This document shows, piece after piece, positions 1-10,000 of a stretch of 64,000 nucleotides of DNA; positions within the stretch are counted from its first letter, which is position 1; every line of letters begins with the position of its first letter. A model generated the notes under the pieces. It was not told the DNA's origin. It worked only from the letters and a program-made list of their open reading frames with translations, and searched no databases. This DNA is from Cololabis saira (taxonomy: Eukaryota; Chordata; Actinopteri; Beloniformes; Belonidae), in the NCBI RefSeq assembly GCF_033807715.1, contig NC_084599.1:5199625-5263624 (forward strand). The letters run 5' to 3'. Both the position numbers and the translations under genes were made by a program.

Positions 1-83
1 TCCATCCATCCATCCATCCATCCATTCATCCAACCATCCATCCATTCATCCAACCATCCATCCATCCATCCATCCATCCACCC
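1..83. repeat. (TCCA)n microsatellite
   Basis: TCCA tetranucleotide repeats, with some TTCA and ACCA interruptions, fill the left edge. They lie in the COMMD2 intron before the first visible exon. Confidence 0.9.
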
Positions 84-165
84 GTCCAGGTTGACAAATA
101 CCAGAAGGTGCAGTATCTGTTCCAACTTGAAGCTCCAGTTGAGTGACAGGGCCTCTCTGCTGCAG

Positions 166-2303
166 GGAAGCTGGGGGTTGCCGTGGAGATGGTCCAGCAT
201 GGAGTGGAAGGTCTGATGTTCCTGATGGCGGAGAGCTCCAAACACATGGTGAGCCCCCCTGACCCCGTGAAATATCCAGCACAATGCTCCTCCCACACGT
301 AGGGCGGTCCTCGAGCGCGTCTTTGTGTTTCAGATCTCCGAGGTGGACTTCATGGACTCGGTGCTGGTGCTAGGCTTCAGCGAGGAGCTCAACCAGATCC
401 TGCTGCAGGTGAGCCGTAGCCACCGGTGCCGTCATGACCAGGGGCTTTGGTGTGTGTGTTTGCTGTGTGTTGAACAGCTGGTTGTGTTGCAGCTCTACCA
501 GCAGCACCACGGCCAGATCCGCAGCATCCTGAGCCAGCTGGTCCCCAGTCAGCCCGCCTACCACAACCTGGAGTGGAGGCTGGACGTGCAGGTGAGCAGC
601 AGCAACTCAGTTGTATTGTGTTCATTATGTCTTCAGATAGATATACTAAGGTTTCTTTTTTCCAGACAAAGTTCTGACTTCTTACCTTCCGTCTGACAGT
701 TTCAGCGGATCTCCCGCCTTCCTCAGAGTGTCCAAACTCTCTCTGACACTCTGAGGAAGGCGGGAGATCTGCCGAAACTGTCAGACGGAAGGTAAGAAGT
801 CGGAACTTTGTCTGGAAAAAAGAAACCTTTAGTATAGCAGCATCTCAGGTCAGGACGGTACAGCCTTGATCACAAAAGGGAGACCTGAGCTCAGTGCAGG
901 GCCCTCCCTGGGTTGGCAGAGGGGAGCAGTGCCCAGGACTGTTACTTAGGTGTGAGCACTGGGGGATGAAATGGGTAAAAAATTGGGGATAAAAAAAAGG
1001 GAGACGGTTCTGCAGTGTAGCTGCTCTTCCTGAAAGTGCACGTCCAAGCAGTAATGATTGCTGGAGAAGATGTGGGACTCAGGAAGCCAATCACTTCCAT
1101 GGATTTTGGGATTGCAAGGTAATTGTACCCTATTGGGGGGAAATTCAAACACATTCATAATATATTTGGAGTCAATTCCTTACTGGTTTGATACTCTATA
1201 TATGGGTGACATCCAATTTGAGGGGTGGAATAACAAAGATAAGAAACTGCTACAGATACTCCTTATTGTTACAAGGAGCTGGTTAAAACCTGAATCCCCC
1301 ACTATAGAGGAATGGATAGGAATAATATATGAAATATATGGAATGGAAAAGTTGTCATTCTCTCTAAAAATCGAGGAGGAGACATTTGACCAGATGTGTC
1401 TAAGTGGACTGAGAACATAAAACCTATTAGGTCTGACTTTTGCTGAACTGACTGAAATGTGTTTGTAATATGATAAATTGATATAATCTACAGCACGATC
1501 TTCACTCATTCTGCTTTGTGTGTGATTTTCTGTATGTAATATTTAAGATGAGAAGCTCTCTATGTTCCGTGTAAATATTTTACAAAGATAATTCTGGGAA
1601 GACCCAGGAAGCAAATTGGACATGAGAAGTTCTACAAAATGTCATGTACAATGTTATGTTAACTTACTTGAAGTGATTTTGGCGCTATGTAAATCTGCAT
1701 CTGTGAAATCAAGGCTTTTCCAAATAAAAGATAAAAAGTGCATGTGAGTCATTATGAGTCAGCAGAAGTTAGGTTTTAATATCTGGAGAAGAACACAGCG
1801 AGTGGACAGTTTAGTGACATCACACATCCCAGAGCTGGTGGAGGTGGAGCCACCTGGCAGTTGATCCAGCGCAATGATATTAAAGTTATCAGGTAGTTTG
1901 ACCAAACTTGTTTTCTAGGTATTGGGTATCACTTATAACCTCCACCTGCCAGCCAATCAGAATGGAGTATTCACACAGAGCGTGGTATAATATTATTTAT
2001 GTAGACACGTGGAGCTGTAACCGTGCAGCTCTTCAACATTTCATCTGACTTCTCATCAGCTCCATATCTCTTTTTGTCTGACATGTTCTCGTTTCTTCCT
2101 GCCAGCTGGCGAGCCGTTCCATCCGTCAGCAGGTTGTTCCCATGGTAACCATGCGCCTGCTCCTGACGGGCAGCCAGGAGGGCGTGGGCCGGGTCCTGCA
2201 GACGGACCCCAGCACCCTCCTGCACCTCATCTCCACTCTAGAAGCTGCTCTGGCTGCCATGAAGACGAGTCACGCTCGGCGCATCCTGCGCAACATCAAA
2301 TAA
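166..2303 (+). CDS. COMMD2: COMM domain-containing protein 2, 3' four exons (5' part outside window)
   Basis: COMMD2 belongs to the COMMD family, whose ten members form the ring in the Commander (CCC/retriever) complex for endosomal recycling and also affect cullin and NF-kB signalling. Four exons are visible: 166-248, 334-408, 493-591 and 2106-2303 (stop TAA 2301-2303). Each has an AG acceptor and GT donor where one is expected, and the reading frame stays open across all junctions. They give 150 residues, with stretches such as [33 protein letters not shown] and [11 protein letters not shown] that match vertebrate COMMD2. The COMM domain ([11 protein letters not shown] to the C-terminal LRNIK) is intact. 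Human COMMD2 has 199 residues, so about 49 N-terminal residues lie upstream of the window. The last intron (592-2105) is enlarged by a foldback element and an L1 relic. Identification is by recalled family sequence, not a search. Confidence 0.93.
642..836. mobile_element. Palindromic foldback MITE in COMMD2 last intron
   Basis: Two arms of about 90 bp form a nearly perfect inverted repeat around a short spacer near 735-745. The ends read TATACTAAGGTTTC and GAAACCTTTAGTATA. There is no coding capacity. The structure fits a non-autonomous foldback or MITE insertion; the family is not identified. Confidence 0.75.
1040..1735 (+). mobile_element. L1/Tx1-like LINE 3' end (relic)
   Basis: A plus-strand reading encodes the zinc-knuckle-like C-terminus of L1-type ORF2 (WRRCGT, then HFHGFWDC), followed by a short tail to about 1420 containing [11 protein letters not shown]. 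An A-rich 3' UTR ends near the AATAAAAGATAAAA run at about 1722. Only the 3' end is present, as in a 5'-truncated retrotransposition. It lies in sense orientation in the last COMMD2 intron. Confidence 0.7.
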
Positions 2304-2794
2304 GTTCCCCCGCGTGCCACCTGCACATCCTCCCCGTCACCGCCTCTGCGGGGGGAACACGTTTCAGTCTGAACTGCAGAATTGTCTCGGTCCAGGATGT
2401 TGGTTTGGGGGCAGATTTGCTGACCCGGACAAATCAGCGTGCGGTAGCTGATCAGGAACTGCCGGCTCCGTCCAGTGGACTTCCTCTACTTTAGCAGCTA
2501 CACTGGTGTCACGTTGGGTCATGTCAGTTTCCACCTTATCTGAAGGTATTTTGCATCACCTTTAGTTAGCAGTGTCCAACTCTTGTCGAGTCTAATTTGT
2601 ACTATCTGCAAAAAAAAACCACACAAACTAACTCTGGACTCACATCCCAGCCATCTGTTGTCAAGGAAACAGAAGGTAGCAACGGAAGAGAATACGAGAA
2701 CAGGTGAATCCCAGACAGTGTAAAAGTAATGTGACCTCCACACCTGTAGAGGGAGCTGCTGAGCTCCCAGCTGTTTATCAGGTCTCCTGCTTGA

Positions 2795-2800
2795 AATAAA
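2795..2800 (+). promoter_or_regulatory. COMMD2: COMMD2 poly(A) signal
   Basis: A canonical AATAAA lies about 490 bp after the COMMD2 stop codon, before LINE-derived DNA begins. The interval 2304-2794 is taken as 3' UTR; no other gene is seen there. Confidence 0.65.
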
Positions 2801-2884
2801 CCCTCACATGAACGTGAACAGACTTTACTCTGCAGTTTAACTCTTTCTTTAATTTTTATGGTTCAGGACCTGTGTTGGGGAAAT

Positions 2885-3880
2885 ACTTTTTTTTTTTTTT
2901 TTCAAAGGTTTTTCATTTATAGAGTCTTTTTTTTTTACCATAAACGGTAGCATCCACAAGGATGTCAAACAAACTTTATACACATATTTTCACTCAAACC
3001 CACCCCTCGGACCTAAGCATTTGATTAAAACAATTAATAATTAATAATAAGGAAAACGGAAAAAAAAGATAATATAACAATAAAAACCAAACAAAAAAAA
3101 GGACAAAATCAAAAACTGGACAAGGATAGCTGCAACAAGGTAGTCTTATCAATTTTAAATACATCTTTCAAGTTTGGCTTTAATCTGATCTGCTGCCATA
3201 AACCAAAATAAAATATTTAGTTGTTTTCCATTATGGATTCGTACTGTAGATATTTCCAGATAGATAATATCAAGAAAAGTCAAATACCAATGGGAGATGT
3301 TAAGCGTGTGTGGTGGTTTCCATCTTACTGCAATTATCTTTTTTGCTGCAAGCAAAATTAGTTCATGACATATTGAAGCATTAATTGTGGATAAATGATT
3401 TAAAATAAGTGTTTGAGGGTTTACTGGAATATTCTGTACTGTTATGGAGGATAATGCAGTTTCAACCTGTTGCCAGACGTTTGCAGCAGGTTGTCATTCC
3501 CAGAGCGTCTGCATGAAGGTTCCTGGTTTATTCTGAGAGCATCATGTACATAAAGAGCTGACCAGGATCTTCAGATGGTAAAGCTTGCAAGGTGTTAAAT
3601 AAGTTCTGTGTACAAATTGATAATGAATAAGCTGATGATCTGGGTTTCTGGGGAAGTGGGGAAATACTTCTTAAAAGTTACGTGTATTTGTGCCTGATTT
3701 TGGGGAGGACTCCATGTTGCTCTTAATGTGTCGGCCTGATGTGGGCTGCCTACAAAAGTTTATTTGAGGACATAAGTATTTCTTTCAGTGCTCCCTATTC
3801 TGCACTCCACATGAAAATATTTGGCTCCAGGTTTCAACACCACCCCCGTGAAACGATAGCAAATACAGTAGCCGCCTCAG
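2885..3880 (-). mobile_element. L1-like LINE 3' end, reverse orientation
   Basis: A poly(T) run at about 2888-2901 marks the A-tail of a minus-strand element. Minus-strand translation around 3155-3355 gives LAAKKIIAVRWKPP followed by an FLDIIYLE block, which resembles the C-terminus of teleost L1 ORF2. Stops and frameshifts show it is inactive. The upstream boundary near 3.88 kb is approximate. Confidence 0.6.
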
Positions 3881-4184
3881 TGTGGTCATGGCAAGAAAAA
3901 TAAAGATAGAAAACAGGGTATTTTAGGCCGATCTTTCCACTGGAAGCAGTGTAGCATCATAAACATGCAGGACAGGGGTGCTCGAGGACCAGGAACCCCT
4001 GATCTCTACCGTTGTGCAAGCGTGACCCTGAGAAGCAGTGTCGCTGTCAAATATGTCCCCGGGAAGTAAGGTTGCGCTGAATTGGAAAAGGAACTACGTT
4101 TCGTTACCAAATGTTCGGTGTTGGTGCGTTACACTAGTGTACCAGAAGAAAGTAGTTGCGTTACTGTAACGCGTTACACACAAC

Positions 4185-4888
4185 CAGAGGTGTCAAAAGT
4201 ATTCACATTCATTACTCAGGTAGAAGTATAGATACTAGAGTTTTAAAATACTCCTGTAGAAGTTGAAGTATCAACTCAAGTTTTTTACTCAAGTAAAAGT
4301 ATAAAAGTACTGGTTTCAAAACTACTTAAAGTATAAAAGTAAAGGTAATGTAAGGGGGAAAAAAGCCATTAAGGACAAAAGCCATTGAAAATGAATGCAT
4401 CTTAGTATAATGCAAATATATTAAAGAAGCATATATGTGTACTATTGAGCATTAACATGTGTTTCAGAGAGCAGCAGATATGATGACTAGTTGCCTATAA
4501 GTATTGTAATGGTGCAAAAAGTCAAACTTCAGAGGCATGTTATCATTTATCCTAACCTTTATTGGAATGTACATCCAAGTTTAGTTGCAGGAATCTGAGG
4601 GAACGGATGTAAGAACAAAACTGGACAAGAACATCTGAAACAACCACAACCAAATTCACTCTATCTGGATGGAGCAATTTAACTGGATAGTTTTTATTAA
4701 AGGCCCAAATGAAATAGAGTAAGCTGTTTTTAAAATGTAAGGAGTAAAAAGTACAGATAATTGTCTGAAAATGTAAGGAGTAAAAGTAAAAAGTCGTCTG
4801 AAAAATTACTCCAGTGAAGTATAGATAACCAAAATTTCTACTTAATTAAGGTAACAAAGTATTTGTACTTCGTTACTTGACACCTCTG
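4185..4888. mobile_element. hAT-type non-autonomous transposon, copy A
   Basis: The element starts CAGAGGTGTCAA and ends TTGACACCTCTG. It is flanked by a perfect 8-bp direct repeat CACACAAC (4177-4184 and 4889-4896), the hallmark of hAT insertion. It is 704 bp long with no transposase ORF. A closely similar copy in the opposite orientation lies at 13292-14002. Confidence 0.85.
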
Positions 4889-4896
4889 CACACAAC

Positions 4897-5035
4897 ACTG
4901 ATCACGCTCAGACTGCACACGACCTTTAAACCTCCCATGAGGCAGGAAATCCCTCTGAACTGGGCCATCAGCACTCACCCGGCCCTGAACGTCTACGTCC
5001 ACCTGTCTGACATCCACCTGCTGGTGCATCGCTAC
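4897..5035 (+). other. Unidentified coding-like block (possible exon)
   Basis: Directly after the hAT target duplication, one plus-strand frame reads as about 46 well-composed residues: LRLHTTFKPP, PLNWAISTHPALNVYVHL, then DIHLLVHRYV. Codon choice looks protein-like and the frame degrades after about 5035. A possible acceptor AG lies near 4910 and a weak GT donor near 5035. I do not recognise the protein. It could be an exon of an unannotated gene, a decayed pseudogene, or transposon-derived coding sequence. No start codon or neighbouring exon was found. Confidence 0.3.
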
Positions 5036-5039
5036 GTCA

Positions 5040-5595
5040 GAGCCATTTGGTCATGTTGCACTTCTGGGAACAAAAACCTAAATGAAATTAACATATGCAG
5101 ATCTGCTGAAATCTCTGCTTCAGCTGGTGTTGAGTGACCCCAGGTTGGCTCCAAGGTGGTTCCAGGTCGGCTCAGATTTAGTTTTGAAAGTTAAGAACAC
5201 CAGAGTAAGCTGGTCGATACGTTCAGACAGCGTCTTCTTCTGGTATTCTGGATTGAACAACCCGCCCTTCTCCTCAGCGACTGTCGCAGTCACGTCAGGA
5301 GCACTGATGGACACGTACTCTGATCCGGCGGGGAGTAATGGTGCAACAAGCTGCAACTTGTGAGCTTCAAGTTTGTTAAATGGGCCTGCAGTGATTGGTT
5401 CCCCAGTAAAGGACGGCTGCGTCCACGCCGTTGCCTGGGCGACGGTACATCTGCCCCTTAGTGCCTTCCAGTCGGCACGGCTCGGAGTGGACAATGATTT
5501 TGTGTGGACAAGGTTTCTAGCGTTCCCATTTGCACATCTTTCTATAAACGCTGCTGCCCTTTTAGTTTTAAATTAGGTACATTGTTCTCCACACT
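5040..5595. other. Intergenic stretch, no supported gene
   Basis: Several short ORFs overlap on both strands, but none has recognisable motifs or splice context. Nothing can be assigned. Confidence 0.5.
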
Positions 5596-5599
5596 GGAA

Positions 5600-5957
5600 C
5601 ACCTCCACCACTCCCGTTGTCAGAAAAAAGCCCAAAATATATTAAGACACTTCACACCCCAGACACTCACTTTGAACTGCTGCCATCTGAGAAACGATAC
5701 AGACTCAGGAAAACAAGGACAAGCTTTTACCCAACAGCAATAACCACTCTTAACAAAAACAGGAGCTAATGTGCAATAACAAAAATGATTGTATGTTGAT
5801 GAAAGTTCTTGTAATGTCCGTGTGTTGATGTATGTGTGGAGGGGTGAATGCGTCTAGATATATATTTATTTTATTTTATATATGATGCACTGACTGGAGA
5901 GCACTTTTAATTCCGTTGTACCTGGTGACAATGACAAAGATCTATTCTATTCTTTAA
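5600..5957 (+). mobile_element. LINE 3' end (Rex1/CR1-like tail)
   Basis: The plus-strand reading resembles the last residues of a non-LTR ORF2 (DTHFELLPS then RYRLRKTRTS), followed by an untranslated tail that ends in TCTATTCTATTCT at 5942-5955. Short terminal repeats of this kind are typical of CR1/Rex-type LINEs. It is 5'-truncated and inactive. Confidence 0.55.
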
Positions 5958-7037
5958 AATCATGAACGTGGACCTTTCACATTCGTAACCACCGGCCTCT
6001 AAAATGTCATTGGCATATTTTGAAAAGAGATCCAAGTGTCACCGGATGGACTTCAAACAACGGATTCCATGTTTTAGCGAAACATTTCAGAGTTTGTTTC
6101 ATCACTAAATGTGTAGCTTTTTGCTGAACGTCAGCTTCAAGTTTGCATCATGATATCACAAGAGGCCAAAGAGTAAACGTGGCCACGCCGACAAGTTTGA
6201 TTGACTGGACTTTTCATCAGTTTTCAGTTCAAGGTTTGTGAAACTGCGTACCGATGTGATTGTGGTGCCGGGAGAATCAGAATCATCAACAATCATCTTT
6301 ATTGGCCAGGTTCGAACATTGTCCAACAAGGAATTTGACTCCGGTAATAAAGGAGGGGGCACTTTCCCCTTCCCCCTTTTTTATTTTTCTTTTGTTTAGA
6401 CATTGTTGTGGTCACGCTCATGAAACCTCACTCTTCACTCCAATTCACAGGTCTGAGAATCGGAGTGTTTCCTCTTACAAAACTGTCTATAATGATTATA
6501 AAGCTGAACATTAGGAGTCTTACATGTGTCAGAGAAGTAGCAGCAACATTAGTATTTTAAACAGGGAGTCAGATTTTAAATTTCTCCTCAAAGCTGATGT
6601 GGAAATGTGGAAATGTCGAGAAAAAAGTCGAAATGTCTTGAAATTGTATTTCAATATTAATCTCGACATTTCAACTTTTTTCTTGAAGTGCACAATAAAA
6701 TAAATCTTCCCCTCTCAAATATTTTTCTCCTGCATGGCCCTAATACTTTTCCGTAGGTTTAAGAGACGATCAGCTTCAATGTCAAAACCTGGAGGTGACA
6801 TCACAGAGGGTTTGTCCAGGTCCTTTTCTACAGTCTCAGGTCTTCTGCATACAAGTGTTAGGCTCTGAGGTTAAATGATGATGATGAAGGTCACATGAGC
6901 CTCCCCATGAAACCAGGCCCACCTGCTGAAGATCAGCTGCTCCTTCATCATCACAAATGTCACTCCGCTTCTGTTCAACCTCCAGAAGATTTCAGACAGA
7001 CAAACATGACTTGAATTTGGCATTTTTACAGGAAACT
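5958..7037. other. Intergenic DNA with LINE-tail fragment and small inverted repeat
   Basis: No gene is supported. At about 6276-6345 there is an ATCTTTATTGGCCAGGTT-type tail common at the 3' ends of fish LINEs and SINEs. At about 6612-6690 a short inverted repeat pairs AAAAAAGTCGAAATGTC-like and GACATTTCAACTTTTTTC-like arms. The rest is unassigned. Confidence 0.4.
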
Positions 7038-7043
7038 TTTATT
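7038..7043 (-). promoter_or_regulatory. NDUFA11: NDUFA11 poly(A) signal
   Basis: TTTATT on the plus strand is AATAAA on the gene strand, 47 bp after the NDUFA11 stop codon. It implies a very short 3' UTR. Confidence 0.7.
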
Positions 7044-7089
7044 ACATTAAGTCTTTTTACAACAAATATTTCACCCGACACTCTTCTTT

Positions 7090-10000
7090 CTACAGTTTAG
7101 GAGGTCCATCTATCTTCCATCCTTCCATTTTGCCAACTTTAGTGAAGAAGGCCAGCGTTCCCAGTCCCAGGCACGCCGTCGTCCCGGTCATGGCGCTGTG
7201 AGCTGCACACAACAACACACAAGTATGAGTCCCGCGACTGCAGCGCTGCAGAAACCACAGCAGCAGCGTCTAGCAGAACCAGGTGGAACCTTCCCACTTC
7301 ACCTCTTCCTGATGCAACACAACCTCCACCAGACCATAAACTCCCCAATGAAACTGTGCAACACCGTTGAAGGTGAACGCTTCAAACCACCAAACTAACC
7401 GAAGATCTGGGGCCGGATTCACAAAACATTCTTAAGAAAAAAAATCTTCTTAAGTGTCATTTTTTTCTTAAGTTCAGTCTTAAGAAGAAAAAAGAGAAGA
7501 AGTCATATTCTCCAAAAAGTTCTAAGTATTTTCTCAACTTTCTTCTTAAGAAAAAACTTAAGAATAAATGGTATTCTTGAAATAAAAGTTCTCAAATTTG
7601 TTCTTGACTTTTTTCTTAACTTTAAGACAACCTTGACCTGTCTTAAAATGTCTTCTGTGAAAAGGTAAGACTCTAATATCACCTTTTTCAACACAGTTTA
7701 GACTAGTAGGTCATAGTTTGAGGATATACTTTGTAATTAATTACACAAAGAGCCTGTTAACTGTTTGTTAGCATGTTAGTTAGCGTGGTAGTTAATTATT
7801 ATTTATTTTCCCCAATAGTATTTTTTTTGCACATTAATCTCATCCACCATAACCTTGAAAAGTTCCTGCATCTCTTTTTCTCCTTCTCCATGTTTAGTGA
7901 GTGACTGACGGTTAAGACCAAACTACCTATAAATGTTGTTTGTTGGCGCGTGCAATGCAATGACATATTTTAAGAAGTTCTTAAGTAGGAAAAATAACAA
8001 ATTCGTAAGAAATGACAGTTCTTAAGATGGTTCTTAAGAAAATATTGAGGAATTGCACTTAAGAACTTTCTTATGAACTTCTTAATTTTAGATCTTAAGA
8101 CATTTCTTAAGATCGTTCTTAAGAACATATTGGTGAATCTGGGCCCTGTTGTCTAAAGATCTGAACACCAGCTGATCAGTCATCAATGGTGATGATCAGT
8201 CATCAATGGTGGTGATCAGTCATCAATTACATTTTCATACGACACAGCAGTGACCACTGTGTGTTTTCTGTTCCTAATGAATGTAAATGTTCCTCCACGT
8301 GTTTGTTTGAAGTCACTGGTTGTGGGAGGAACCAGAGGCAGCGAGGAATAACTTCTCCTAACTTGTTATTCAAATAAACTGATGACGGAGATCAACCCTG
8401 AACTTCCACTGATCATGAAAAGGATGCTGCAAGCGATTCATCACAGTCCAGCAACCTGTGAAGGCAGCAGTTGTACCGCGCCCCCCCCACCCCCACCCCC
8501 CGTAGCTCTGAACGCCAGCCAACACTCACTTCTGGCTCCCAGGAAGACGCCGGAGGCGCAGCCCCCGATGAAGAAGTTCAGGGGGTCGTCGGGAGCCTCG
8601 CGGGCCTGAGCGCTCAGACACGTGGTCATCCCAAAGATGGCTCCCATGGTGGCTGGAAACACAATCACAATCAGCTTTATTTGGACAAGTCAGGTCAAAC
8701 AAGACATGGAATCTGACTCGGTTATTTTCGCTCACTGTACAGTAAATAGGCAAATGGCAGCTCTTATTAACATGTATTTTTTAATTTTTCTTAAAAAGTG
8801 AAAGGTGCAGCAGTATGAGTTAGTCATGGTTATCGAAAGGTGCATTGTTACAGCATATGATTGTGGTTATTATTATTATTGCACAGTGGTTGATTACTCT
8901 GAGACTCTATTGGCACCAGACGTCTGAGTCAGGAGGAGGAAATCAGAGAAAGAGACTCTGACGGATTCTTGTTCATTTTATTCAACCAGCAATGGCAGCA
9001 AAAGTCTGTTTCATGATCCAACTCTGAGGGTCAGATGTTCATAAACCTGGTGCTGAGGAGAGAATTAAAAAGGGATCTAAACGGAAATAAGGAACGACCA
9101 GATCTACCAGGAGCTCTGTCACTTCATAGCTGCTCACACCAGCTGACTTTTCAGCAGCGCAGAGACAAACTACATTTTTAAAAAAGCGTCGCCGTTTGAA
9201 ACTTCTCTCACTCTCATTTTTTAACTTGATATCAAACACAAGCCACAGACCCAGCAGCACATCTATCATCTCCTCCAGGTTCTACATCTTTAGTGTTGTC
9301 TTCTTCATTTAGATACACAATCAAATACGTCACAGCAGCTTCTCTCCAACCTCCTACTTCTGATCTGGGTATTGAAAAGAAACGAGGGTAAGGTGAGTGG
9401 AGTCGGGCTGAGTAGGTACTAGTGGAAAAGCTCCATATGAGTGATGAGAGTTCATCAGAGTAACACCTCAGGGGAAGAAACTGTCTCTGAGTCTGGAGGT
9501 TTTAGCGTACAGTGCTCTGTAGCGCCATCCAGAGGGGAGGAGTTCCAACAGACTGTGTCCTGGGTGTGAGGGGTCTGCAGAGATGCTACCTGCCCGTTTC
9601 CTGGTCCTGGACCAGAAACACGACAAGTTTACCCGGAGAAGGCTGAGGGGGAGAGCTGCGCTGGGGGTAGGACGCCTCCTGGGGGAGGTTTCTCCCAGAC
9701 TTCCCCCTCCCAGGCCACCATGTGGCAGGGTTTAAGAAAAATTACAGGATACGAGATACCCAAATCTTGTACTTTATTTGGGAAACTTGACTCGAGATAT
9801 AATACAAAAAGAGGATGAATATCTTGTAGGGCTGAACGATTAATTGCATTTGCGATAATATCGCAATGTGATAAAATGGGATTTTCTAACCGCAAAGGCT
9901 GCGACTTGACCAGTCACGTGATCTGGACACGTGGCCGGCAGGGAAAAAATGTCAAAAGTGCTGCGTGTCCGCGTGTAACCTACTGTATCTACCATGGCCT

